Positions 8,601 to 15,979 are shown, counted from the first letter of the stretch. The stretch: 30,320 bases of DNA from an uncultured Eubacteriales bacterium (GCA_900549475.1 UROF01000030.1:1-30320), one strand, 5' to 3'. Program-made: numbers and translations. The notes: a model not told the origin generated them from the sequence alone.

Positions 8601-9394
8601 CCAACTCAACAATGATTGTTTCAATTCTACACAAATGTTGTGAGTTCCAAAACTATACAGAACCAACGGGAGCATCGATTAAAGACTTATCAGAACATGG
8701 CATTCGGCACCTCTTCAAAAAATTGTATGCTGATCAAAATGTTGAGTTAAATACATTAGTTCAATTGGAAATTGCGTATATGCCATATCTCAAACATGAA
8801 TGGATTCCAAACGGGATTAATAGGTATTTAAGTAATAACCCAATTGAGTTTGTTGAATTGATAGCATATAATTACAAGCCAGATCCAGGATTTGAATTTT
8901 TGGCGAAAGAACATCCTGATAATCAGAGAAGCATAGCGTATGATATAATCGAACTATTTAAAACAGTACCTGGTTTTGACGGGAAATCTATTTCGGAAGA
9001 TAAATTTAATGCGTGGGTTACTACAGCACAAGAACATGCCAAAAAGATTGGATATACAAATTCTTTTGCGTTTTGTTTTGGACGAGTGCTTAGCTATGCC
9101 CCTGTTGGTATCGATGGTATTTTCCCTCACGAAGTAATACGAGATTACTTTGAACACTCACATAGTGAAAAATTAGAGAACGGGTTAATTACAGAATTGC
9201 ATAACCAACGGAGGTTTCATGTGGTAACAGGGGGGCTGGAAGAGAAGGAAATATCTGACAAGTATCGTGTAAACGCATCTAAGATCCGGATATCTTACCC
9301 GCGTTCTGCGGCGCTACTTGATAAGATTGCACAGTCCTACATGCAGGAATCGCTATATGAACAGAAGCGGGAACTGTTGGATTTTACCGGCTGA
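5627..9394 (+). CDS. Very large protein with nuclease-like N-terminus and helical body; candidate defence effector
   Basis: The 1255-residue product has no name that I can give with certainty. Residues 15-165 look like a PD-(D/E)xK nuclease fold: FSGYDG (D57), a Pro-Gly-x-Ser segment, then SVWEFGT (E77-x-G79), K/DxxKR (91-95), STFIFST (107-113), IRIIDG and a final helix. Residues 187-480 begin with FFLLGRD and GTGSLTVISEST, in the place and style of a STAND-type NTPase, but no Walker A (GxxxxGK[ST]) is present. The rest is mainly amphipathic helices, as in repeat sensors. ATG 5627 is chosen because GAGGAG sits 7 nt upstream; a GTG at 5576 has no site. The gene is far more AT-rich than both flanks, with its own promoter, so it was probably acquired. 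A single-gene anti-phage role is inference. Confidence 0.7.
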   Translation: MNNLVTATEIDTWARMNPRRAQEILPELIVRLILSTSSKIDDYNFPIEKGIQFSGYDGVLNSGESTSYFPEGKSVWEFGTNEDSMSKFKEDIEKRHKNSLGVDVHESTFIFSTLKIWNHKTSIEELINESKSKYNWKDIRIIDGAKIAMWLYSHTSVAVWFANIIGKHIAGIRTIESYWDDYAEHTLPKLNNEFFLLGRDVQSAYLSKWLEAGTGSLTVISESTIESVLFVAAYFRTHEQYKAIMNRTLVIESPEEWNRLVISNETNCLLIPVFNFTEDIRCPSDSFILLPVAKYSPLSKITKNVDSIKIDKRRKAVYHEALKTLGFKETEFTKIETETKRSFLPLYRQITTIVARKKPKWLSESMLDDLIPVFLAGGWNGSIDGDKKAIEILSGFKYEEYIQRINRWLSVEDAPIFKVFEVYQVVSVQDMWTFLFTRLTTKQIQRLKECVLMVFGTKDPTFELPEDQWAMASIYGKSAPYSNLLCQGLTISLILLSEQNTEDNNCNITSTEYYVYSLVRELLRAINTWQQWNTIAPMLTLLAEASPSAFLEKIEHEVENEESEMWILFKPVADALWGRSYYTYILWALEQLVWYENYVVRAITVLSKIGEKKFKYSLQNSPINTLYEIFCTWHPQCCLDCGQRLELLKKICKTYTYTGNELIAKLLPQGHSICTSIQKPKWHTFEKEFEEKITVSEHRSILHTVADIAIANANSVDQWIVIIEHASFFFGAVNFWIDRLSDFCKNLSASELNAIATALRSEISKNRKFCNTDWAIPEKFLTRMEQVLTQILPNNYEQYVYLFKYNPDLLHPIPYEEQRYDYVKERNYLHEVQKTAINEILEGYGSDALITFSSNAYDCEMLTEVIVDKILRNSYDFVLIFRIKAQNHQLSSSILWRLYRINGLDKLIEELKSSTLTNAEYAGVLCQAPLDPNIWKRVDEFGDEVSQYYWENISVYRLDDELVQYWDFFLSQLLKYNRPFSAARVIEYSEYSNSTMIVSILHKCCEFQNYTEPTGASIKDLSEHGIRHLFKKLYADQNVELNTLVQLEIAYMPYLKHEWIPNGINRYLSNNPIEFVELIAYNYKPDPGFEFLAKEHPDNQRSIAYDIIELFKTVPGFDGKSISEDKFNAWVTTAQEHAKKIGYTNSFAFCFGRVLSYAPVGIDGIFPHEVIRDYFEHSHSEKLENGLITELHNQRRFHVVTGGLEEKEISDKYRVNASKIRISYPRSAALLDKIAQSYMQESLYEQKRELLDFTG

Positions 9395-9420
9395 CCCTTG
9401 ATTAGATTGAGCTTTTCACG

Positions 9421-9462
9421 AAAAACAGGCGTTAAGGATATATAACCTTAATGCCTGTTTTT
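9421..9462. terminator. Bidirectional intrinsic terminator
   Basis: A 17-bp stem (9421-9437 with 9446-9462, one G-T pair) with loop ATATATAA and A/T runs on both outer ends. On the plus strand it ends the large gene. On the minus strand it directly follows the tRNA-Leu 3' end, sharing base 9462 with the CCA. Confidence 0.85.
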
Positions 9463-9546
9463 GGTGCGCCTGAAGGGACTCGAACCCACACGCATTGCTG
9501 CACGAGAACCTAAATCTCGCATGTCTACCAATTCCATCACAGGCGC
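9462..9546 (-). tRNA. tRNA-Leu (anticodon UAG)
   Basis: The reverse strand gives a class II tRNA of 85 nt with encoded CCA. The acceptor stem is GCGCCTG/CAGGCGC, the D-arm contains GAATTGGTAGAC, and the anticodon stem CGAGA/TCTCG encloses loop TTTAGGT, so the anticodon is TAG (9510-9512 on the plus strand, read in reverse) for CUN leucine codons. A long variable arm (TGC...GCG) is as expected for leucine. The T-arm GTGGG/CCCTT holds one U-U mismatch and one G-U pair besides three G-C pairs. Transcription is from the promoter at 9689-9718, through a duplicated 5' half of the gene. Confidence 0.95.
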
Positions 9547-9610
9547 ATATTCAATTTTTAAGATCATGGGCACCGGAAACGGAGCAGTAAACCTTCACTA
9601 AGGTGACGGC

Positions 9611-9654
9611 ACCTAAATCTCGCATGTCTACCAATTCCATCACAGGCGCATATT
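9611..9654 (-). repeat. 44-bp direct repeat of the tRNA-Leu 5' half (second copy)
   Basis: These 44 bp are identical to 9508-9551. In tRNA terms they run from 5 nt before the mature 5' end to the 3' side of the anticodon loop. The two copies are 103 bp apart, start to start, with 59 unrelated bases between. The copy here is next to the tRNA promoter but has no 3' half, so it cannot make a tRNA. A repeat that stops at the anticodon loop is what site-specific integration into a tRNA gene leaves behind; a simple tandem duplication is the alternative. Confidence 0.85.
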
Positions 9655-9688
9655 TATGATCTGATATGTTTGATGTGATACCTTTCGC

Positions 9689-9718
9689 ATTATACTCCAT
9701 AACAGGTTGGTTTGTAAA
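9689..9718 (-). promoter_or_regulatory. Promoter of the tRNA-Leu transcript
   Basis: On the minus strand TTTACA (9713-9718), an 18-bp spacer, then a perfect TATAAT (9689-9694). Predicted start is near 9682, so the transcript crosses the orphan tRNA half at 9611-9654 before the complete tRNA. Confidence 0.75.
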
Positions 9719-9801
9719 CGGGAAATTTCAAAGGCCGGCAGAGAGGGAATGCTGAAAAGGAAAATGAACCAGGAGCGGCAGATTTCTCCCTGGGGACACC
9801 C

Positions 9802-9830
9802 TTGCAAGAATGGCGAAAATGACATATAAT
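9802..9830 (+). promoter_or_regulatory. Promoter of the pdxY-thyA-folA-recG operon
   Basis: TTGCAA (9802-9807), a 17-bp spacer, then TATAAT (9825-9830). The leader carries a 7-bp hairpin (TTCCCCG/CGGGGAA, 9852-9871) just before the GGAAGGA ribosome-binding site of pdxY. The hairpin may be only structural; no known riboswitch is recognised. Confidence 0.65.
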
Positions 9831-9892
9831 TGGCGAAGTATGACTGACAATTTCCCCGCTTTGACGGGGAAGGAAAAGGAAGGATTCCCATC

Positions 9893-10786
9893 ATGCCTAC
9901 GCCTCGTGTCGCTGCTGTGCACGATCTCAGCTGCTTTGGCCGCTGCTCTCTCACCATCGTTATGCCTACTCTCTCCGCCATGGGGCTCCAGTGCTGTCCG
10001 GTGCCCACTGCCATCCTCTCTACCCACACCGGCGGCTTTACCGGGAACACCTTCCTGGATCTGTCCGACGAGATGACGGCTATCACCGCCCACTGGCAAT
10101 CCCTGAAATTGGGGTTTGACGGCATTTACACCGGCTTTCTGGGCAGCCGCCGGCAGATCGGCCTGACAGAGAGCTTTATCCGTACGTTCCGCCGGGACAA
10201 TACCGTTGTGGTGGTTGACCCTGTTATGGGGGACAACGGCAAGCCCTACCGGACCTATACCACGGAGATGTGTCAGGGGGTCAAAGAGCTCAGCCGCCTG
10301 GCGGATGTGGTAGTTCCCAACCGGACGGAAGCGGCTATTTTGCTGGAGCGGAATTATGACGAGGTCACACTGGAGCGGGAGGAGGACTGCCGCCGGTGGG
10401 CGGAGGAGCTGAGCCTGAAGGGACGGCGCTCCGTGGTTCTCACCGGCGTGACGCTGGAACCCGGACGGATTGGTGCAGTTTGTTTTGACCGGGCTGCCGG
10501 ACGAACGGAGATGGTAGCGGCGCCCCGGGTGGAAGGCAGCTTTCACGGTACCGGCGACCTCTTTGCCAGCGTCCTCACCGGCGCTCTGGTCCGGGGAATG
10601 GACCTGTCCGCCGCCGCGTCCCTGGCGGCGGATTTTACTGCCCGCTGCGCCGAGAGAACGGCGGCACAGAACTACCCGACACGGGAGGGCGTGGACTTTG
10701 AGCCGCTGCTGTGGCGGCTGGGAGCTGAATTTGCAGAGAAAGCCGGGGCTATCCCGGCCCATACAGAAAGGGAGGAAAGGCCATGA
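9893..10786 (+). CDS. pdxY: Pyridoxamine/pyridoxal kinase
   Basis: The 297-residue protein is a ribokinase-fold vitamin B6 kinase that phosphorylates pyridoxal, pyridoxamine or pyridoxine with ATP in the salvage route to pyridoxal phosphate. It opens with HDLSCFGRCSLT, has VVDPVMGDNGK in the middle and VVPNRTEA after it, and the ATP/catalytic motif GTGDLFAS with D222 as the base. Length is normal for PdxY. The ATG follows GGAAGGA at good spacing. Its stop overlaps the thyA start (ATGA, 10783-10786), so translation is coupled. Its place ahead of folate genes fits one-carbon metabolism, where PLP is needed by glycine hydroxymethyltransferase. A hydroxymethylpyrimidine kinase is the alternative, but the N-terminal motif favours PdxY. 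Confidence 0.88.
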   Translation: MPTPRVAAVHDLSCFGRCSLTIVMPTLSAMGLQCCPVPTAILSTHTGGFTGNTFLDLSDEMTAITAHWQSLKLGFDGIYTGFLGSRRQIGLTESFIRTFRRDNTVVVVDPVMGDNGKPYRTYTTEMCQGVKELSRLADVVVPNRTEAAILLERNYDEVTLEREEDCRRWAEELSLKGRRSVVLTGVTLEPGRIGAVCFDRAAGRTEMVAAPRVEGSFHGTGDLFASVLTGALVRGMDLSAAASLAADFTARCAERTAAQNYPTREGVDFEPLLWRLGAEFAEKAGAIPAHTEREERP

Positions 10787-11613
10787 GTTACGCGGATCAG
10801 GTATTTGTCAACGTCTGCCGGGATATCCTGGATAATGGTTTCTGGGATACGGACCTTGCCGTTCGGCCCCATTGGGAGGATGGTACTCCCGCCCACACGG
10901 TGAAGAAATTTGGTGTGGTGAACCGCTACGATCTGCGGAAAGAGTTTCCCATCATGACCCTGCGGAGGACTTATTTCAAGTCCTGCGTGGATGAACTCCT
11001 GTGGATCTGGCAGAAGAAGTCCAATGACACCCATGAGCTCCACAGCCGGATCTGGGATGCCTGGGCTGACGAAAAGGGCACCATCGGCAAGGCCTACGGC
11101 TACCAGCTGGGTGTCAAGCACAAGTACAGCGACGGCTGGTACGACCAGGTGGACAGGATCCTGAAAGATCTGAAAGAGAATCCCGCCAGCCGCCGGATGC
11201 TCACCAACATCTTCAACCACCACGACCTCAGCGAGATGGGCCTCTATCCCTGCGCCTACTCTATGACGTTCAACGTCAGCGGCAATACCCTCAATGCCAT
11301 TTTGAACCAGCGCAGCCAGGACATGCTTACTGCCAGCAACTGGAATGTGTGCCAGTACGCCGTCCTGGTCCATATGATGGCCCGCCACGCGGGGCTGGAG
11401 GCCGGGGAACTGGTCCACGTCATTGCTGACTGTCACATCTACGACCGCCATGTGCCCCTGGTGGAGGAGCTCATCAAACGTGAGCCGCGGCCCGCACCCC
11501 AGCTCATCATCGATCCGGATGTGAAAAACTTCTATGACTTCACCGTAGACAGCTTCCAGCTGGAGGGCTACGACCCCTGGCCCTTTGATGAGAAGATCGA
11601 GGTGGCTATCTGA
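10783..11613 (+). CDS. thyA: Thymidylate synthase
   Basis: The enzyme turns dUMP into dTMP using methylene-tetrahydrofolate as carbon donor and reductant, giving dihydrofolate. The 276-residue sequence has the folate/dUMP contact region (RRTYFKSCVDELLWIWQKKSN), the nucleophile C157 in LYPCAYSMTF, the phosphate-binding motif NQRSQD and HVIADCHIYDRH near the end. The segment after the nucleophile is PCAYSMTF rather than the common PCHxxxQF, so the histidine and glutamine next to the cysteine are replaced; the rest of the active site is kept. The next gene, folA, recycles its product; the stop and start overlap as TGATG (11611-11615). Confidence 0.95.
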   Translation: MSYADQVFVNVCRDILDNGFWDTDLAVRPHWEDGTPAHTVKKFGVVNRYDLRKEFPIMTLRRTYFKSCVDELLWIWQKKSNDTHELHSRIWDAWADEKGTIGKAYGYQLGVKHKYSDGWYDQVDRILKDLKENPASRRMLTNIFNHHDLSEMGLYPCAYSMTFNVSGNTLNAILNQRSQDMLTASNWNVCQYAVLVHMMARHAGLEAGELVHVIADCHIYDRHVPLVEELIKREPRPAPQLIIDPDVKNFYDFTVDSFQLEGYDPWPFDEKIEVAI

Positions 11614-12107
11614 TGAATACGATCGCTGCGGTGAGCCTCGACTGGGGCATTGGAAAAGGAAATGATTTGCTCTTCCACATCGGGGAGGATATGAAGCGTT
11701 TCCGGGCATTGACCACCGGGGGAACCGTGATCATGGGACGAAAGACCCTGGAGTCCATGCCGGGTGGAAAGCCTCTGCCCCGGCGGCGGAACATCGTCCT
11801 TACCCGGCAGAAGGATTTTGTCCGGGAGGGGGTAGAGACTGCTGCCTCGGTGGAGGAGGTACTGTCCCTGGTGGCGGAAGAGGACCCGGAGAAGGTGTGG
11901 GTCATCGGCGGCGGTGAGATCTACCGCGCCATGCTGCCCTACTGCCGGCTGTGCTACCTTACCAGGGTCTACGCCCGGCCGGAGAGCGATGTATCCTTCC
12001 CGGACCTGGACACCCTGCCCCAGTGGCAGGTGCTGCGCTCCGGGGCCATTGTGTCCGACGGGACGCTGGATTACCAGTTTATTGAGTACATCAACCGACA
12101 GGTGTGA
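11613..12107 (+). CDS. folA: Dihydrofolate reductase
   Basis: The 164-residue enzyme reduces dihydrofolate to tetrahydrofolate with NADPH, closing the cycle opened by ThyA. Visible are WGIGKGNDLLF at the substrate loop, the acidic residue D26 in GEDMKRF that protonates the substrate, the NADPH motifs VIMGRKTLESMP and VIGGGEIYRAMLP, and a normal chromosomal DHFR length. The ATG overlaps the thyA stop, so the two are made together. Nothing marks it as an acquired trimethoprim-resistance form. Confidence 0.95.
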   Translation: MNTIAAVSLDWGIGKGNDLLFHIGEDMKRFRALTTGGTVIMGRKTLESMPGGKPLPRRRNIVLTRQKDFVREGVETAASVEEVLSLVAEEDPEKVWVIGGGEIYRAMLPYCRLCYLTRVYARPESDVSFPDLDTLPQWQVLRSGAIVSDGTLDYQFIEYINRQV

Positions 12108-12137
12108 TCCTGCCGGAAGGGGAGGAGGGGAGCGGAT

Positions 12138-14186
12138 ATGGCAGATCTGAGCACCGACGTGCGGTATATCAAGGGCGTTGGGGAGCAGAAGGCCAAGGCC
12201 CTGGAGAAGCTGGGCATCCGCACCCTCCAGGACCTTATTTCCTATTTTCCCCGGGCCTATGATGACCGCCGGCAGGTGGTGAAGATCAAGGACCTCCGGG
12301 ACGGGGAGAGCGCCTGTGTGGAGGCCATGGTGGCCGCCGCCCCTACTCTCAGCCGCATCCGCAAGGGCCTGGAGTTGGTGAAACTCCGGGGGGTGGATGA
12401 GAGCGGCACCCTGGATATCACCTTCTTCAACCAGGCCTACCGAAAGACCAGCCTGATCCCCGGGGAGACCTACACCTTCTACGGCAAGTCGGAAGGGAAT
12501 TTGCTGCGCAAAGCCATGACCAATCCGGTGGTGGAGAAGGAGGGGCGGCGGGAACTTACCGGGCGTATCGTCCCAGTCTATCCCCTTACCGCTGGTATCA
12601 GCCAGTTGACGCTGATCCGGGCCATGGAGCAGGGGCTTGCCGCCTGCCGGGACCTGCTGACGGACCCGCTGCCCGACCAGGTGCGGCAGGACCACGGCCT
12701 CTGCCACAGCGGCTACGCCTATGAAAAGATCCACTTCCCCGGCGATGAGAAGGAGCTGGAAACCGCCCGGCGGCGGCTGGTGTTCGAGGAACTGTTCCTC
12801 CTGGCCATTGGCCTGAAAAAGCTGCGCCGGCGGCGGGATGGCCTGCATTGCCGCCCCTTTGAGGATACGGACCTGTCCTCTTTTTATGCGGCTTTGCCCT
12901 TTTCTCTCACCGGCGCCCAGCGCCGTGCCATCGGGGAGATCCTGACGGATCTTGCCTCCGGACGCCCCATGAACCGGCTGGTCCAGGGAGACGTGGGCTC
13001 CGGAAAGACCATGGTGGCTGCCGCCGCCATGGTCTGCGCTGTTCGCAATGGCCGTCAGGCGGCCCTTATGGCCCCTACGGAGATCCTGGCGGAGCAGCAC
13101 TATCAAGGCCTTGCGCCGCTGCTGGAGAAGCTGGGGATCACCTGCGTCCTTCTTACCGGAAGCCTTACCGCCAAGCAGCGCCGGGAGGCGTTGGGGCGGT
13201 TGGAGCGGGGGGAGGCCCAGGTGGCGATCGGTACCCATGCCCTCATTAGTGCCGATGTGGCCTACCACCACCTGGGGCTGGTAGTTACTGACGAGCAGCA
13301 CCGCTTTGGCGTGGACCAGCGGGCGGCTTTGTCCGCCAAGGGGGAGAATCCCCACCTGCTGGTCATGTCTGCCACGCCCATTCCCCGGACACTGGCTCTC
13401 ATTATCTATGGGGATCTGGACGTGTCGGTGATCGACGAGCTGCCCCCGGGACGGCAGAAGATCGACACCTTTGCCGTTACCTCTGCCTATCGCCAGCGGG
13501 TGTGGGAGTTTATCCGTAAGGAAGTGGCAGAGGGCCGTCAGGCCTATGTGATCTGCTCCATGGTGGAGGAAAATGACACCATTCCCGATGAGCGCAAGGC
13601 AGTGACGGAGTATGCCACCATGCTCCAGGAGCAGGTGTTTCCGGAGCTGAAGGTGGGCTATGTCCACGGCCGGATGAAGGCCAAGGAGAAGGAACAGGTC
13701 ATGGCCGCTTTTGCCGCCGGGGAAGTCCACATCCTGGTGTCCACTACGGTGGTGGAAGTGGGGGTGGACGTGCCCAACGCCACAGTGATGGTGGTGGAGG
13801 ACGCGGACCGTTTCGGCCTCAGCCAGCTCCATCAGCTTCGAGGCCGGGTAGGCCGGGGAAAGCACAAGTCCTACTGCATCCTGATTTCTGATAACCGCAA
13901 TGAGGAGACCCGGGCACGGCTGCAGGTAATGACAAAGACCGGGGATGGCTTCAAAATTGCGGAGGAGGACCTGCGCCTGCGGGGGCCCGGTGACTTCTTT
14001 GGCCGGCGGCAGCACGGCCTGCCGGCATTGAAGGTGGCGGACCTCAGCTGCGATGTGGCTTTGCTGCAGGAAGCCAGAGGGGCAGCGGAGGAGCTGATGG
14101 CAAAGGACCCGGAGCTGCGCCACTACCCGCTGACCGCTCTGCGGGTAGCCCAGATGTTTGCGGACAAAGGGGATACCCTGAACTGA
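12138..14186 (+). CDS. recG: ATP-dependent DNA helicase RecG
   Basis: RecG remodels stalled replication forks and branched recombination intermediates. The 682-residue protein has an N-terminal helix-hairpin-helix (GVGEQKAKALEKLG), a wedge/OB domain (about residues 60-150), then superfamily 2 helicase motifs: Walker A GDVGSGKT (about 284-291), the Walker B variant DEQH (385-388), SATPIPRT, and the C-terminal lobe with VHGRMKAKEK and QLRGRVGRGKHKSYC. The C-terminal RecG wedge (LRLRGPGDFFGRRQHGLP) is complete. It begins 30 nt after folA with GGGGAGGGGAGCG upstream and is in the same transcription unit. Confidence 0.97.
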   Translation: MADLSTDVRYIKGVGEQKAKALEKLGIRTLQDLISYFPRAYDDRRQVVKIKDLRDGESACVEAMVAAAPTLSRIRKGLELVKLRGVDESGTLDITFFNQAYRKTSLIPGETYTFYGKSEGNLLRKAMTNPVVEKEGRRELTGRIVPVYPLTAGISQLTLIRAMEQGLAACRDLLTDPLPDQVRQDHGLCHSGYAYEKIHFPGDEKELETARRRLVFEELFLLAIGLKKLRRRRDGLHCRPFEDTDLSSFYAALPFSLTGAQRRAIGEILTDLASGRPMNRLVQGDVGSGKTMVAAAAMVCAVRNGRQAALMAPTEILAEQHYQGLAPLLEKLGITCVLLTGSLTAKQRREALGRLERGEAQVAIGTHALISADVAYHHLGLVVTDEQHRFGVDQRAALSAKGENPHLLVMSATPIPRTLALIIYGDLDVSVIDELPPGRQKIDTFAVTSAYRQRVWEFIRKEVAEGRQAYVICSMVEENDTIPDERKAVTEYATMLQEQVFPELKVGYVHGRMKAKEKEQVMAAFAAGEVHILVSTTVVEVGVDVPNATVMVVEDADRFGLSQLHQLRGRVGRGKHKSYCILISDNRNEETRARLQVMTKTGDGFKIAEEDLRLRGPGDFFGRRQHGLPALKVADLSCDVALLQEARGAAEELMAKDPELRHYPLTALRVAQMFADKGDTLN

Positions 14187-14198
14187 AATATGTATCAA

Positions 14199-14229
14199 CG
14201 CCGCCGCCTGTACTGTTCAGGCGGCGGCG
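14199..14229 (+). terminator. Strong GC hairpin after recG (attenuator or weak terminator)
   Basis: Perfect 12-bp stem (CGCCGCCGCCTG/CAGGCGGCGGCG) with a 7-nt loop, 13 bp after the recG stop, flanked by ATATG/CATAT. There is no T-run after it, so it more likely protects the upstream mRNA or reduces readthrough into the small gene at 14261 than stops transcription fully. Confidence 0.5.
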
Positions 14230-14260
14230 CTGCATATATTGGCGGGGGAGGGGATGCCTG

Positions 14261-14437
14261 GTGGACCCGAGGGAACTGACGCTGCTGGTGACAGGGACGG
14301 CCAACGCCCTGTATGACAGCCTGCCTGGGGAAGACCTGGCGGTGCTGGCGGCGGTACTGACCCAACTGGGAGATACGTTGGCTACGCTGGCAGCGCAAAA
14401 GGAGAGACTGGGAAGCGGAGAGGAAAAAGAAAAGTGA
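14261..14437 (+). CDS. Small DUF6774-like protein
   Basis: The 58-residue product reads MDPRELTLLVTGTANALYDS, then LPGEDLAVLAAVLTQLGDTL, and ends in a charged tail EKERLGSGEEKEK-like segment. It is a small, helical, acidic protein with a central QLGDTLATLAA motif. I recall similar short proteins in clostridia grouped as DUF6774; function is unknown. It starts at GTG 14261, preceded 7 nt upstream by GGGGGAGGGG. It is the last gene of the recG operon, and its stop codon lies inside the terminator stem that follows. Confidence 0.7.
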   Translation: MDPRELTLLVTGTANALYDSLPGEDLAVLAAVLTQLGDTLATLAAQKERLGSGEEKEK

Positions 14438-14464
14438 CCTGGAGCAGCTTGCTCCAGGTCACTT
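14432..14464. terminator. Bidirectional terminator between the recG operon and cstA
   Basis: Perfect 15-bp stem (14432-14446 with 14450-14464) and a 3-nt loop, with an A-rich run on the left and TTATTATA on the right. It serves the two convergent units. The stop codon of the small gene is inside the left arm. Confidence 0.85.
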
Positions 14465-14480
14465 ATTATAGTAAGGGGGA

Positions 14481-15932
14481 TCAGGCCAGGGTGGAAGCCT
14501 TCTTGCTCAGGACAGTCTTCTTCAGGAAGATGGACAGGAACAGGATGGCAACGACGATACCGCCCACCACAGCGATGGGATAGTAGGTGGACATGGGGAC
14601 GTTCATGGGAGTCCACAGAAGGCCCATGCACTCAGGAGCCGCCAGGAAGTAGGTGGCGGACACGGCGGACATGAAGGTAGCAGGAATGGCGCAGATCTTG
14701 TAGTTCTTCTTGCTCTGCCACAGATAGGTAGCGGCAGCCCACAGAGCGATCATAGCCAGGGTCTGGTTGGACCAGGAGAAGTAACGCCACACGATGCTGT
14801 AGTCGATCTGGCAGATGATGGCGCCCACAACCAGCAGGGGAGCGGTAAGGGCCAGACGCTTCTTCCAATCCTTCTGGTCGATTTTGAACCAGTCGGCCAG
14901 GGTCAGACGGGCACTGCGGTAAGCAGTATCACCGGAGGAGATGGGGCAGACCACCACTCCCAGCAGGGCCAGGACGCCGCCTACCTTGCCCATGGTGGAG
15001 GTGCACACCTCATACACCACGGAGCTGACACCGCCGCCGGCTTCCAGCAGGGCCTGGCTGCTCTCGTAGCAGCTCACACCGGCAGCAGCCCACACCATGG
15101 CGATGACACCTTCCGCCACCATGGCGCCGTAGAAGATCTTGTGACCTTCCCGCTCACTCTTGCAGCAGCGGGCCATCATGGGGGACTGAGTGGCATGGAA
15201 GCCGGAGATGGCGCCGCAGGCCACAGTGATGAACATAAAGGGCCACACGGGGGTGCCGGAAGCGTGCTGGTTTTCAAAGTTGAGCCACAGCTCAGGCATC
15301 TCAAACTTGCCGGAGAACATCATGGAGCCGGCCACGCCCACAGCCATGACGATCAGGCAGACACCAAAGAGAGGATAGAGGCGGCCGATGACCTTGTCGA
15401 TGGGGACGAAGGTGGCGACGAAGTAGTAGATCATCACGACCCACAGCCAGAAGGTAGCATCCAGCGTGTCGGGGGTGAGGATGGCCAGCAGGCCGGCAGG
15501 GCCGGTGGTGAACACCACGCCGCACATCACCAGCAGCACCACGGAGAACACACGCATGACGTTCTTCATGCCGTTGCCCAGGTACTTACCGGTGAGCTCG
15601 GAGATGCTGGCGCCATTGTTGCGCATGGAGAGCATGCCGCACATATAGTCGTGGACAGCACCGGCAAAAATGTTACCGAAGATGATCCACAGGTACACGA
15701 TGGGCCCGAACAGAGCACCGCTGAGGGCGCCGAAGATGGGGCCGGTACCGGCGATGTTCAGCAGCTGGATCAGAAACACCTTCCAGGTGGGCATGGGGAT
15801 GTAGTCAACGCCGTCATTGACGGCGATGGCGGGGGTATCGCGGTCATCTGGTCCAAAGATCTTGTTGACGAACTTCCCGTAGGTCAGGAAGCCAACCAGC
15901 AGGAAGACCAGACAGATGATAAAGGTAATCAT
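14481..15932 (-). CDS. cstA: CstA-family carbon starvation/peptide-pyruvate transporter
   Basis: The 483-residue integral membrane protein has about twelve or more hydrophobic segments and the family signature LLNIAGTGPIFGALSGALFGP near residue 55, then HDYMCGMLSMRNNGAS and YRSARLTLADW late in the chain. It is the short form common in Firmicutes; the Escherichia coli protein is near 700 residues. CstA-type carriers import peptides or pyruvate under carbon limitation; the substrate here is not known. The ATG at 15932 follows AGGAGG at 7 nt; an upstream GTG (15947) would contain that site, so it is rejected. Transcribed alone from the promoter at 15980-16008. Confidence 0.92.
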   Translation of the reverse strand: MITFIICLVFLLVGFLTYGKFVNKIFGPDDRDTPAIAVNDGVDYIPMPTWKVFLIQLLNIAGTGPIFGALSGALFGPIVYLWIIFGNIFAGAVHDYMCGMLSMRNNGASISELTGKYLGNGMKNVMRVFSVVLLVMCGVVFTTGPAGLLAILTPDTLDATFWLWVVMIYYFVATFVPIDKVIGRLYPLFGVCLIVMAVGVAGSMMFSGKFEMPELWLNFENQHASGTPVWPFMFITVACGAISGFHATQSPMMARCCKSEREGHKIFYGAMVAEGVIAMVWAAAGVSCYESSQALLEAGGGVSSVVYEVCTSTMGKVGGVLALLGVVVCPISSGDTAYRSARLTLADWFKIDQKDWKKRLALTAPLLVVGAIICQIDYSIVWRYFSWSNQTLAMIALWAAATYLWQSKKNYKICAIPATFMSAVSATYFLAAPECMGLLWTPMNVPMSTYYPIAVVGGIVVAILFLSIFLKKTVLSKKASTLA

Positions 15933-15979
15933 GGAATTCCTCCTCACACACTGAGCCGAAGCTCTATATTGCAGAGATT

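Noticed and set aside
9611..9654. A second tRNA-Leu gene
   Set aside because: Only the 5' half up to the anticodon loop is present; there is no T-arm or acceptor 3' strand, so it cannot be a tRNA.
11568..14198. 876-codon open frame on the minus strand
   Set aside because: Antisense of folA and recG; its text is histidine/proline/glycine-rich without any domain, the usual shadow of a GC-rich gene.
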